DNA of 16,553 bases from Phycisphaerae bacterium. GTDB lineage: Bacteria > Planctomycetota > Phycisphaerae > UBA1845 > PWPN01. Where the stretch lies: NCBI GenBank assembly GCA_003557125.1, contig PWPN01000228.1:1-16553 (forward strand). Reading direction: 5' to 3'. The notes beneath the pieces are model-generated. The model worked only from the letters and a program-made list of their open reading frames with translations. It did no database searches and was not told where the DNA came from. Position numbers and translations under genes: made by a program. Below, piece by piece: positions 6,780 through 14,344 of the stretch. Every line of letters begins with the position of its first letter. The stretch's first letter is position 1.

Positions 6780-6824
6780 TCGGGAAGGGCTTTTCCGAGA
6801 AAGGGCTTCGGCCCTTCGGCTCGG
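6780..6824 (+). terminator. Pair of overlapping hairpins, one UUCG-capped
   Basis: TCGG-AA (from 6780) pairs with TT-CCGA (ending at 6798). The following stem CCGAG (6795-6799) / CTCGG (6820-6824) encloses AAGGGC-TTCG-GCCCTT (6801-6816), a perfect stem with a canonical C(UUCG)G loop on the plus strand. The stems share CCGA, so they compete. The element lies 41 nt after the mini zinc-ribbon gene and 52 nt beyond the convergent GH57 gene end. The loop orientation favours action on plus-strand transcripts. No T-run follows, so it may be a stabilising 3' end rather than a classical terminator. Confidence 0.45.
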
Positions 6825-6876
6825 AATGCCTGCGACCGCCCGGGATCTTTGGCCGCCTCTCACGTATGCCCACCGC

Positions 6877-8088
6877 TCACATGTGCGACAGATGGCGTGG
6901 GCGAGGCGCTTCGGACTCTCCCAGACGGCTGCGCATGTGGTCGAGCACGTTCATGTAGTTGATGTACGAATCGTAGGGAGATTCGTAGGGGTTGAAATAG
7001 TCGTGCACCGCACCGTCGGCCATGTGCTTGGTCGACATGTAATAGAAATGGTCCGAGCCCTGGAGGCGGCGCCAGTCGTTGAGCACTTCCTCATCGCCGG
7101 CCTCGCGGACGGCCGACTCGAGGCGATACAGCTCATGCAGCGCGTTGGACTGCATCGCATTGCCCAGCCAGGCGGAGAGATCGCGCTCCATGTCGGCCCA
7201 GCTGATCATGTGCGGCACGTCCAGCTCACCGGTGACCGGATACGCATCGATCACCTCCGAAGGCGTTTTGAAATCGTGATCCGGATAGGCCAGGACACGC
7301 TCGGGGAGTTCACGGAAGAACGTAAAAATGCCCGAGTCGGCACATTGATGCTCGCCCAGCGATTCGTAGTCCATGAACAGATTGACCGTGTGGCCGTCGC
7401 CATGGGCCTCATCGATCCAGCGGGCAAATTTCTCAGCCGTCAAAGGCCATTCGCTCCACTGGCGGTTCGAGAACCGGAACGCGATATCGTCGCTGAGCCG
7501 ATAGTTCTTGAGCAGGACGGCGATCTGGCTGGTGTGCGGCGGGCGATAGATCTCATTGGGGGACCGATTCTGGAGCAGGTCATCGACCCCTTCGGTCAGG
7601 ATGCCGCGGAATCCCATCCCATCGACGTAATAGGCCAAATCGTTGTTGTAGATGAGCTCGGTGTTGCGAAAGACGACGGGCCGGACGCCGAACATCGCGC
7701 GCATTTTCCGATCGTGCAGGCGGACCTGCTCCTCGAATTCATGGCGTGAATAGAGAAAACTCAGGGAGTGGAAGTAGGTCTCGGCCAGAAACTCGACGCA
7801 ACCCGTTTCGCGCAACCGCTGAAAGCCCTCGATGGCCTGGGGGGCATAGCGCTCGAGCTGCTCGAGAACGATCCCGCTGAGCGAAAATGCGACCCGGAAA
7901 CGCCCCTCGTGTCGCTGAATGAGTTCGAGCAACAACCGGTTGGCGGGCAGGTAGCAGCGTTGGGCCACCTCGCGGCAGATCTGGCCGTTTCTCCGGTCAT
8001 CGTAATAATCGCAATTCGTGTCGAAGACGGTGTACCGACGCAGCCGATAAGGTTGGTGCACCTGGAAATAGAAGCATACAGATTGCAC
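6877..8088 (-). CDS. Glycoside hydrolase family 57, alpha-amylase-like
   Basis: GH57 enzymes hydrolyse or transfer alpha-glucans by a retaining mechanism on a (beta/alpha)7 barrel. The protein has 403 aa. The family's conserved regions appear in order: HQPYR (11-15), SGIVLEQLE (71-79), VFRNTELIYNN (139-149) with the expected nucleophile Glu144, and FMDYESLGEHQ (238-248) with the expected acid/base Asp240. A late conserved segment, DHFYYMSTKHMADG (346-359), fits the fifth region of the amylase-type subgroup. The start is GTG at 8088, with GAGGAGG 5 nt upstream. No signal peptide is seen, so action on intracellular glycogen or maltodextrin is likely. Substrate cannot be decided from motifs alone (alpha-amylase versus 4-alpha-glucanotransferase); the length and motif 3 favour alpha-amylase. 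Confidence 0.9.
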   Translation of the reverse strand: MQSVCFYFQVHQPYRLRRYTVFDTNCDYYDDRRNGQICREVAQRCYLPANRLLLELIQRHEGRFRVAFSLSGIVLEQLERYAPQAIEGFQRLRETGCVEFLAETYFHSLSFLYSRHEFEEQVRLHDRKMRAMFGVRPVVFRNTELIYNNDLAYYVDGMGFRGILTEGVDDLLQNRSPNEIYRPPHTSQIAVLLKNYRLSDDIAFRFSNRQWSEWPLTAEKFARWIDEAHGDGHTVNLFMDYESLGEHQCADSGIFTFFRELPERVLAYPDHDFKTPSEVIDAYPVTGELDVPHMISWADMERDLSAWLGNAMQSNALHELYRLESAVREAGDEEVLNDWRRLQGSDHFYYMSTKHMADGAVHDYFNPYESPYDSYINYMNVLDHMRSRLGESEAPRPRHLSHM

Positions 8089-8314
8089 CTTGGCCTCCTC
8101 GTTTTGAACTGAGCCGCTTCGAGCTAAAAAATCCGCTCCCCCCGACTTGCTCCGAGGGGTTCACGCCCTCCCCGGCCACTTCGCCCACAGCCATGGACTG
8201 CCGGCGTTTCGACGCTCGTGCCATCCGGCTGGGCTGATCGGCATCCCATTATAACGCGTCCTCCGGATGGTGCACGAATCTTATCGGGCCAAGAGGGCCT
8301 GATTTTGTTTCTTC

Positions 8315-9601
8315 CTATCGGCGGCGATCTGGGAAGCGCGCACCAGGGGTAACGCTACCCGATATCGAAGCCGATGGGGTGGCTATTATCGGCTCTTCCC
8401 CAACGGGGGCCATCCGTTCCTTTTTCTGACTCTCGGACGTCGCGGAAGTCGTCACTGCCTCATCACCAGGAACGTCGCTGGCGCTGTCAGGCGGTCTCTG
8501 GATCCCGGAGGCCCCGGTCAGGGCTCTTTCGAAGAAGCGGACGGTACGGTTCGCATACTCTTCGGGCCGGACGACGGTCGACTGGTTGTGTTTGGCCCCT
8601 GGGACGACCCACAGCTCTTTCGGCTCCGGTGCCAACGCGTAGAGCAATTTGGACTGCTCTACGGGGATGTAGCTGTCGCGCTGGCCGTGGATGAGCAGAA
8701 TCGGCCTGCCGGCGGGGCTGCGCATGAGCGCTTTGCGTACGGACGGGAACGTGCACCCGAGTTTGCGGCGGCACTCGCGAAACAGCAGCCAGCGGAGGAA
8801 CCGCCAGAACTGGGGCGGGTGATTTTCATAGACGAACCGCACCTTGGCGAAGATGTAGGCCCATCGTTTCATGAGGTATTCGAGGGTGGTATCCGAACTG
8901 AACGCACCGTCGGAAAGAATGGCCCGCACGATGGATTGATGCTGAGCGGCCAGGATCGCGGCCCCCGCACCGCGGGAGATGCCGAACAGGCCGACTTCGG
9001 CGGGTCGGCCGCGCTGCTCGAGCCAGTCCTCGACGAAGGCGATGGCTCCGAGCATGTCGTTCACTTCATAGTGGGTGGGCCATTGGCGGGGCTGGTAGCC
9101 GGGCAGGTTGCTCGATTCGCCGTGACCGCGAAAATCGAAGCTGAACAGATCGTAGCCGGCCTCGAGTAGCGGGCGACAGTACCGGGCACAGCTGTACATA
9201 TCACTGGAGAACTCGTGGGCGAAGATGATCATGCCCTTCGGTCGCCCGCCGTGTCGGCCGGTCAGGAACATGCCACACAGGTTCAGGTTATCGAATGAGC
9301 GAAAGATCACCCGTTCTCCGTCGATCCGCTGAAAATCGCACGGCCCCATCGCCAGGGGCGGCGGAGTGTCGCGTATGATGTTGAGCATGATCTTGACGTA
9401 CTTGCGGAGTACGAGCCAGACGATAATCAGCAGGAGAAGGCAGGTCAGCAGGAAGGAGCCGAGCGCCCAGTTCCGGTAGACGTACTGGAACCACGTCGCG
9501 GCGTCGCCGGTGACGGTCAGCAAAATGACAAAAGACAGAACGTCCAAGGGACTGCCTCTCGTATCGGGACGGCTCGCTTGCGACCGGGCCCGGAGAGACA
9601 C
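8315..9601 (-). CDS. Membrane-anchored alpha/beta hydrolase
   Basis: The 428-aa protein has hydrophobic N-terminal segments at about 21-31 and 47-66 (LGSFLLTCLLLLIIVWLVL), then an alpha/beta hydrolase domain from about 97 to 362. The triad is visible: GISRGAG (207-213) with nucleophile Ser209, HGQRDSYIP (305-313) with Asp309, and GAKHNQS (335-341) with His338. AHEFSSD (128-134) and DFRGHGES (156-163) are further family motifs. The C-terminal 65 residues are low in complexity and probably disordered. The layout resembles BAAT/AXE-like or DUF-type serine peptidase/esterase families with the catalytic domain on one face of the membrane; the substrate is unknown. GTG 9601 is the longest start. 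A TTG at 9547 with AGAGG 7 nt upstream is a reasonable alternative (410 aa). Confidence 0.85.
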   Translation of the reverse strand: MSLRARSQASRPDTRGSPLDVLSFVILLTVTGDAATWFQYVYRNWALGSFLLTCLLLLIIVWLVLRKYVKIMLNIIRDTPPPLAMGPCDFQRIDGERVIFRSFDNLNLCGMFLTGRHGGRPKGMIIFAHEFSSDMYSCARYCRPLLEAGYDLFSFDFRGHGESSNLPGYQPRQWPTHYEVNDMLGAIAFVEDWLEQRGRPAEVGLFGISRGAGAAILAAQHQSIVRAILSDGAFSSDTTLEYLMKRWAYIFAKVRFVYENHPPQFWRFLRWLLFRECRRKLGCTFPSVRKALMRSPAGRPILLIHGQRDSYIPVEQSKLLYALAPEPKELWVVPGAKHNQSTVVRPEEYANRTVRFFERALTGASGIQRPPDSASDVPGDEAVTTSATSESQKKERMAPVGEEPIIATPSASISGSVTPGARFPDRRR

Positions 9602-9636
9602 CCCCTACCCGTGCGCCTCATTCCGTGCCGCTTCAT

Positions 9637-9642
9637 ATTGTA
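9637..9642 (-). promoter_or_regulatory. Possible -10 box for the hydrolase gene
   Basis: On the minus strand the sequence reads TACAAT (5 of 6 matches to TATAAT), 36 nt before the GTG start at 9601. No convincing -35 is seen, so this is tentative. The rest of 9602-9880, between the isomerase end and the hydrolase start, shows no gene. Confidence 0.25.
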
Positions 9643-9880
9643 GACATAGGTCTCACCGCCGGTCGCCCATACCGCGCCGATGACCGGCTATCTCAGCATA
9701 ACGCGTGACGATGCATCTGGCCATAAACCGCACCGGCCATCGGCCGCAAAGGCGCGCCCGGCCTTGCATCGATTGACGCGCATCCTCCAGACGGATCGCC
9801 TTCGCAGTACCCGTGATTCCTGCACCAGCGGTCCGGGAAAGGCGCTCCGCAATGAACCCGCAAAGTGGACTGTTGGCCGA

Positions 9881-10840
9881 TTACGCCTGTTCCCACTGGC
9901 GACGGAGCAGTTCGACGGCTGCGGGGATCTGTACCATCCGGTCGCCCTGGCTGCCGCACTCGAAGCTGACGTCTCCCTGGTAGCCGAGCTCCTTGAGGCC
10001 TCGGAAGCCGTCGATATAGTTATCGGCCTCGCCGTCCTCGCCAGGCATGGACCTGCGGCGACGGCTGGCCATGTGCACGTGTTTGAGGTACTCGCCACCG
10101 GACAGGAACGCGCCGCGGTCGGAGGTCTCTTCCCAGGTCATGTGCCAGAAGTCACCCATCAGGGCGATGCCGGGATTCTGGACGTCCTTGCACATCGAGG
10201 CCCCGTCGGCCAGTGTCCGCAGGAAATAGCATTCGTCGCGGTTCAACGGCTCGAGCAGGATGCGCGTGTTGTGCTGGACGGCGTGGTCGCCGAGTTCGCC
10301 GAGCAGACAGTCGCATCCGCCTTCCGGTCGCCTGTCCCAACGATGGAAGCCGGTGAGCAGCACGCGCGCTTCCTTGTGCGGCAGGGACTCCTGGCGATTG
10401 AAGGCCGGCACGATGATCAGCCCGACCGAGCCCAGTTCGCCGGCGGCTGTGAGAATCCGCTTCATGGACTCCATCGCCTGGTCGCGCGTCGGCTTGTCGG
10501 GCGCGATGAGGCAACCTTCGAACCCTGCGCAAATCGCGCTCATCTTGATCTGCCGCCCGGACAGGGCGCGCTGAAACTCCTCGACCCGCTCGGGCAGATC
10601 TCGTCCGCCGGGCTCGATGCCTTCGAACCCCCACTGTTCCGCCCAATCGAGTTTTTCGGTCAACGTCTCACCGGGGAGCCGATTTTCCTGGATCGCCAGT
10701 CGCAGGACGGCAGGACCGCGCCTCCCACCTCCGAAACCCTGAGGCTGGGCCATAACCTGAGCCCCCGAACCGCTCACCGCGGCGGCGGCCGCCACAGCCG
10801 AGCATCGCAGAAACTCGCGTCGATTGCTTTGTACGCTCAT
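9881..10840 (-). CDS. Tat-exported sugar phosphate isomerase/epimerase-like TIM-barrel protein
   Basis: This protein of about 319 aa belongs to the xylose isomerase-like TIM barrel (AP_endonuc_2) superfamily. Its N-terminus has a twin-arginine signal (NRREFLRC followed by an Ala-rich hydrophobic stretch, SAVAAAAAVSGSGAQVMA), so it is probably exported folded, with its metal. Expected metal ligands are visible: Glu in RILLEPLNRDE, Asp in LMGDFWHM, His in KHVHMAS and Glu in VSFECGS. The start at 10840 has GGAGG 6 nt upstream. An ATG at 10846 overlaps the stop of the upstream gene as ATGA, but the GGAGG directly abuts it. Translation is probably coupled to the UroD-like gene. The exact substrate is unknown; IolE-like or ketose 3-epimerase-like roles are possible. 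Confidence 0.88.
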   Translation of the reverse strand: MSVQSNRREFLRCSAVAAAAAVSGSGAQVMAQPQGFGGGRRGPAVLRLAIQENRLPGETLTEKLDWAEQWGFEGIEPGGRDLPERVEEFQRALSGRQIKMSAICAGFEGCLIAPDKPTRDQAMESMKRILTAAGELGSVGLIIVPAFNRQESLPHKEARVLLTGFHRWDRRPEGGCDCLLGELGDHAVQHNTRILLEPLNRDECYFLRTLADGASMCKDVQNPGIALMGDFWHMTWEETSDRGAFLSGGEYLKHVHMASRRRRSMPGEDGEADNYIDGFRGLKELGYQGDVSFECGSQGDRMVQIPAAVELLRRQWEQA

Positions 10841-10842
10841 CG

Positions 10843-11919
10843 TCATCCTCCACTGGCTTGAAGATCGAACTCATCGATCAGGGATTGGCAGTACCGATAC
10901 GTTTCAAGCGTCACCTCGGGCGGGATCGAGTGGTCCGAGTGGAACACATATCCCCCTCCGGCAGCGCCGGCCTTCAATTTACCGAGAACCTCGCGTCGGA
11001 CGAGGTCTTTATCGTTCGTCCGCAGCACCATCACGTCGATATTGCCCATGAACGCGATCTGGTCTCCGTAACCCGTCTTCATTGCGGCAAGGTCCATCCC
11101 CGCCTTGGCTTCAAGCGGCTGAAGGCAGTGGATGCCCGCCTCGATGAGGGGTTCGACAGCCTGGGTGATGCGCCCGCAGGAATGGATGATTACATGTCGG
11201 CCGTCGTCGCGGAGACGCTGGAAGATACGGCAATGGCTCGGCCAGAGGATCTCGCGGTAAGAGGCGGGCGAGATGAACAGTCCGTTCTTGTAGCCCAGGT
11301 CCTCATAGAAGAACAGGCCGTCGAGGTATGCGCCGGCTGCGACGAGTTCTTCGTACATCCGCATGAAAAGGGATTCGAAGTGCTCCATCATCTCGCGGAT
11401 CCAGCCCGGGTCCAGGGCGACGTTCATCAGCAACGTCTCAGGGCCAAGGATATCCCGGGATGCTTCCCAGAATCCCATGACGCCCCAGGCGACGAAGTAA
11501 TCACCCTGATGGTATTCCCGACACGACTTCACGCGTGCTGCGAGATCGTGTCGGCCTTCGGTCTTCAGAAGGCGGTCTTTGTAGCGGTCCCAGTCCTCGC
11601 GGGACTGGACGGCGAATTGGCCTGTGAACTCGGGGACGCCGGAGTGGTCGTTCCAATATTTCTTTACTGCGCCGTTGCCGTCGCGGACGATACGGTAGGA
11701 GTCCGTTTCTTCGAGGGTCTGCTCTTCAAGGCGGAGTGTGGGAATGTAGCCGTCCACGATCCGAATATCGCTGCGGGCCAGCTCGTTCATGTCGGTGTCG
11801 GGCGAGAGGCCTTGCTCGATCCAGGCTTCACGGGTTTCAGGCCAAAAGTGCTCGTGACGGGGGGTGCGGTCGACTGGCTGCCGGTTTAAAGCGGCAATAA
11901 TACGCTCACGCGATGTCAT
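10843..11919 (-). CDS. Uroporphyrinogen decarboxylase-like (URO-D superfamily) protein
   Basis: The 358-aa protein begins MTSRERIIAALNRQPVDRTP, a typical start for UroD/MtaA/CmuA-like proteins. Later motifs are FYEDLGYKNGLFISPASYRE (about 204-223), VIIHSCGRI (243-251), IHCLQPLEAKAGMDL (263-277), FMGNIDV (290-296) and SDHSIPPEV (328-336). The His-x-Cys in HSCG resembles the zinc site of methyltransferase-type members. True haem-pathway HemE is usually more conserved at its N-terminal RPVW...MRQAGR, which is absent here, so this is a paralogue of unknown substrate. AGGAGG lies 7 nt before the ATG. Its TGA overlaps the first possible ATG of the Tat isomerase gene, so the two form a unit. Confidence 0.88.
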   Translation of the reverse strand: MTSRERIIAALNRQPVDRTPRHEHFWPETREAWIEQGLSPDTDMNELARSDIRIVDGYIPTLRLEEQTLEETDSYRIVRDGNGAVKKYWNDHSGVPEFTGQFAVQSREDWDRYKDRLLKTEGRHDLAARVKSCREYHQGDYFVAWGVMGFWEASRDILGPETLLMNVALDPGWIREMMEHFESLFMRMYEELVAAGAYLDGLFFYEDLGYKNGLFISPASYREILWPSHCRIFQRLRDDGRHVIIHSCGRITQAVEPLIEAGIHCLQPLEAKAGMDLAAMKTGYGDQIAFMGNIDVMVLRTNDKDLVRREVLGKLKAGAAGGGYVFHSDHSIPPEVTLETYRYCQSLIDEFDLQASGG

Positions 11920-11960
11920 TCGAAAACCTCCTCAGATAACGCTTAAAAGCCGGTTTTCAG

Positions 11961-11987
11961 CTTATCATGTGCGGGCAGGGTGGTCAA
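11961..11987 (-). promoter_or_regulatory. Possible promoter for the UroD-like/isomerase unit
   Basis: On the minus strand TTGACC (11982-11987) is followed after 15 nt by GATAAG (11961-11966). Both match the sigma-70 consensus only partly and the spacing is short. The leader would be about 35 nt long and would end in the strong AGGAGG before the ATG at 11919. Confidence 0.3.
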
Positions 11988-12177
11988 AAGGCCTGCTTAT
12001 CGGCTGCCCCCTGGATGATCGCCCGTGACCGGCCATGCGGCGGACAGTGCTGAAGTCTGGACCCGTCACCATTTCCTGACGTATGCTCAGATAGAGCCTC
12101 ATGCGGTCCTGTTCTGTGATGGGATCCGTCATTTGACCGGTTGAGAAGCCTCGGCGACCAGTTAACGGAGCCAGCCC

Positions 12178-13131
12178 ATGTCTTTGAAAAGCAATGCAAA
12201 ACTTGTGGGAACGTGGTGGCGAATTATGTGCATCGGGCTGATGCCGGCCCTGTGCGTGATATTCCTGTACGGCTGCAACGATCGCGCCATGACGACTCCG
12301 ACATCCGAGTCGAATGCGCCCGAATCGAATGCTCAGGGCGAGCCTGCGGAGGGTAAGGTTGCGACCCGGCCGACCGCACAGCAGGAGCAGCAGGAGGCTC
12401 AGCCGGAGACGCAGCCGTCCGCTGCCACACAACCTGTCGACTGGGAACCGCCCGAACCGCCCGGCGCGCGGATGCACGCGAATTTGAGGCATCGGATGGT
12501 TGAGACGCAGTTGGCGTCCCCGCGCGACCGCCGACGGCCGATACGCGATCCGGATGTGCTCGAAGCGATGCGGGCAGCGCCGCGCCACGTGTTCGCGCCC
12601 GGCCATTCGCCGATCGCCGCGTACCGCGACAGCCCTTTGCCGATCGGCCATGACCAGACGATCTCGCAGCCCTATATCGTCGCGCTGATGACCGAACTTC
12701 TCGATGTGACCTCCGAATCGCGCGTTCTGGAGATCGGGACCGGGTCGGGCTACCAGGCTGCGGTTCTCGCGCATCTCACGCCGCATGTCTATACGATCGA
12801 GATCGTCGAGCCGCTGGCACGACAGGCTATCGAGGTGCTCGAGGAGCAAGGCTATACGCATGTCCACTGCCGGATCGGGGACGGCTACAAGGGGTGGGAG
12901 GAGGCGGCGCCGTTCGATGGGATCATCGTGACCTGTGCAGCCGACGATGTGCCCGAGCCGCTCTGGGAGCAGCTTCGGGTCGGCGGGCGGATGGTGATCC
13001 CGCTCGGCCCGGTCGGCAGGCTTCAGGAACTGGTGGTTCTTACGAAACTGGAGGACGATCAGCGGGAGATCGAACGGGTCATTCCCGTACGGTTCGTCCC
13101 CATGACCGGTGAAGTCCGGGAACAACGGTAA
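12178..13131 (+). CDS. pcm: Protein-L-isoaspartate O-methyltransferase with lipoprotein signal peptide
   Basis: PCMT methylates L-isoaspartyl residues of damaged proteins using S-adenosylmethionine. Residues about 100-317 form the enzyme: MVETQLASPRDRRRPIRDP (107-125), TISQPYIVALMTELL (161-175) and VLEIGTGSGYQAAVLA (183-198, the SAM site), followed by IGDGYKGW and the terminal strands with VTCAADDVPEPLWEQL. Residues 1-33 form a bacterial lipoprotein signal: basic residues K4, K8 and R15, a hydrophobic core (IGLMPALCVIFL) and a lipobox ending LYGC with Cys33. Residues about 34-95 are Gln/Glu/Pro/Thr-rich and look like a flexible linker. GGAG lies 7 nt before the ATG. A membrane-anchored, extracytoplasmic SAM-dependent enzyme is unexpected. 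Confidence 0.9.
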   Translation: MSLKSNAKLVGTWWRIMCIGLMPALCVIFLYGCNDRAMTTPTSESNAPESNAQGEPAEGKVATRPTAQQEQQEAQPETQPSAATQPVDWEPPEPPGARMHANLRHRMVETQLASPRDRRRPIRDPDVLEAMRAAPRHVFAPGHSPIAAYRDSPLPIGHDQTISQPYIVALMTELLDVTSESRVLEIGTGSGYQAAVLAHLTPHVYTIEIVEPLARQAIEVLEEQGYTHVHCRIGDGYKGWEEAAPFDGIIVTCAADDVPEPLWEQLRVGGRMVIPLGPVGRLQELVVLTKLEDDQREIERVIPVRFVPMTGEVREQR

Positions 13132-13158
13132 GGGGTTGCTCCGGTAGCACCTGTCCTT

Positions 13159-13188
13159 AAAGCCCCTGGCAGGCCTGCCAGGGGCTTT
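13159..13188. terminator. Perfect 30-bp palindrome, bidirectional terminator
   Basis: AAAGCCCCTGGCAGG (13159-13173) is followed directly by its exact reverse complement (13174-13188). The RNA would form a GC-rich stem of about 13 bp capped by a tight loop, with A-rich and T-rich ends that suit both strands. It begins 28 nt after the methyltransferase stop. It is the strongest terminator candidate of the window. Confidence 0.8.
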
Positions 13189-13201
13189 GGGGACGACAAC
13201 A

Positions 13202-13230
13202 GTGGGGAGCGACGCGGCACCGCTCCCCAC
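13202..13230. terminator. Second perfect stem, 10 bp
   Basis: GTGGGGAGCG (13202-13211) and CGCTCCCCAC (13221-13230) form a perfect 10-bp stem with a 9-nt loop, 13 bp beyond the first palindrome. It has no T-run. It may back up the palindrome between the convergent methyltransferase and ferritin genes. Confidence 0.45.
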
Positions 13231-13255
13231 CCACAGGCGCTTCAAACCATGGCCC

Positions 13256-13411
13256 TTTTACGACCCGCCTGCCCCGTTACGATTCGGACATCGGGCCGAT
13301 AACGGCTCTCGCGGTCTGATCGTTAAGGACTCGCGCGTTCGGTCCGTTAGCGAGCACATGGGGTCGTACGATTCGCACATTCGGGCTGTTTACGATTCGC
13401 GCGCGCCCAGC
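13256..13411. repeat. Degenerate array of about 23-bp units entering the ferritin 3' end
   Basis: Successive units start near 13275, 13298, 13321, 13345, 13365 and 13389, with lengths 23, 23, 24, 20, 24 and 23, and a weak unit before at 13256. A shared core resembles GTTACGATTCGCAC, best kept at 13275 (CGTTACGATTCGGACATCGG), 13365 (CGTACGATTCGCACATTCGG) and 13389 (TTTACGATTCGCGCG). The last unit encodes the stop codon and last residues of ferritin. Confidence 0.55.
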
Positions 13412-13881
13412 TTGTGATCCATCACCAGCAGCATATGGGTTCGTTCGCCGAGCGCCTTGAGCTGCTGAAGGATCTCCTCGGCTGTCTTTTCTTCTTCGAC
13501 CTGCTCGTTGATGAACCAGTGCAGCTGCGTCTGGGTCGCGTAGTCTTTCTCGGCGACGGCCAACTCGTAAAGCTTATGGATCGAGGCGGTCACCTTGCGC
13601 TCGTGCTCAAGGATCGTGGTGAAAACTTTTTCCGGCGACCCGAAATCGACGGGTGGTTTTTCGATGGCTCCCAGCTCGACGCGCCCGCCGCGGTCCGCGA
13701 CGTAATCGAAGAGTCGCATCCCGTGGGCGACCTCTTCGTGATATTGGGCTTTCATCCAGCGGGCGAACCCGGGCAGATTCTGATCCTCGAGCGCGGCCCC
13801 CATTGCCAGGTAGATGTAGGCGGAGCTCAGCTCCAAGGTGATCTGTTCGTTCAGGGCCTTGCAAACCTTGTCGTTGATCAT
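13390..13881 (-). CDS. ftnA: Bacterial non-haem ferritin
   Basis: Ferritin forms a 24-subunit shell that oxidises Fe(II) and stores the mineral. The protein has 163 aa, close to E. coli FtnA (165). Ferroxidase residues fall at the same numbers as in FtnA: Glu17 (TLELSSAY), Tyr24, Glu50 and His53 (YHEEVAHG), Glu94 (LEHERKV) and Gln127 (INEQVEEE). Glu49, Glu126, Glu129 and Glu130 of the third iron site are also present. No haem-ligand Met is expected in this class. The start is ATG 13881 with GGAGA 7 nt upstream. The frame is open to 13941, but those residues are not ferritin-like. The gene's 3' end belongs to the degenerate repeat array. Confidence 0.95.
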   Translation of the reverse strand: MINDKVCKALNEQITLELSSAYIYLAMGAALEDQNLPGFARWMKAQYHEEVAHGMRLFDYVADRGGRVELGAIEKPPVDFGSPEKVFTTILEHERKVTASIHKLYELAVAEKDYATQTQLHWFINEQVEEEKTAEEILQQLKALGERTHMLLVMDHKLGARES

Positions 13882-14344
13882 GCGTGTGTCTCCGTTGTCG
13901 TGTTGAACCCATAGACCCGCCCCGGTCACCCCCGAGGACAAAAGTCCAAAGTCTCCCCTTTTAGCCTACGAACGCTGACAGCGCCGGCCTTCACCGGCGA
14001 CCGAATCCCCGGAAATCCTTGCGGCGCCTCGTCGTTGCCTGGAACATATCCACAGCGATGATGAGGAGTTACCTCAACGAGGAGTCTTCAGGGACCGCGT
14101 CGTTCGGCTTACGTTCACATTGTAAGCAGCCTATCTTCATTTGGCAGCCCGGAAGGGCAAGAAACACGGGCATGAAGGAAAATGAGATTGTATCTCATGA
14201 CGGGGTGAAGAAAGCTTCGGAGTGAGGTTACGACCCCGGCCCGAACCCTTTCCGAGGTGGACCGATCCGATAATGCCTATACAATGGTAAACCCGACGGG
14301 CAAACGTCCTGAAAATCTATCATCCGTATTGCGAGTAGCCCCTC
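13882..14344. other. Divergent region between ferritin and branching enzyme, no sure gene
   Basis: This 463-bp stretch must hold promoters for both divergent genes. Visible elements are small hairpins GCCGG-CCTTCA-CCGGC (about 13982-13997), GCTTAC...GTAAGC (about 14107-14127) and GAGAT-TGT-ATCTC (about 14184-14196), and TATACAAT at 14278-14285, which could be a -10 for the branching enzyme. A plus-strand frame of 68 codons (14019-14225, TTG start, or 55 codons from ATG 14058) ends EIVSHDGVKKASE and has no recognisable domain. It may be chance. Confidence 0.5.

Noticed and set aside
6736..7749. Plus-strand frame of 337 codons
   Set aside because: It is antisense to the GH57 gene, whose catalytic motifs are intact, and looks like a codon-bias shadow.
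9680..10861. Plus-strand frame of 393 codons
   Set aside because: It is antisense to the Tat-signal isomerase gene, and no domain is recognisable.
10858..11889. Plus-strand frame of 343 codons
   Set aside because: It mirrors the UroD-like gene on the opposite strand; the UroD-like protein has clear family motifs and a strong ribosome binding site.
11965..13245. Minus-strand frame of 426 codons
   Set aside because: It is antisense to the isoaspartyl methyltransferase gene and runs through the strong terminator palindrome.
13256..13411. CRISPR array
   Set aside because: The units are degenerate and contiguous without unique spacers, and no cas gene is present.
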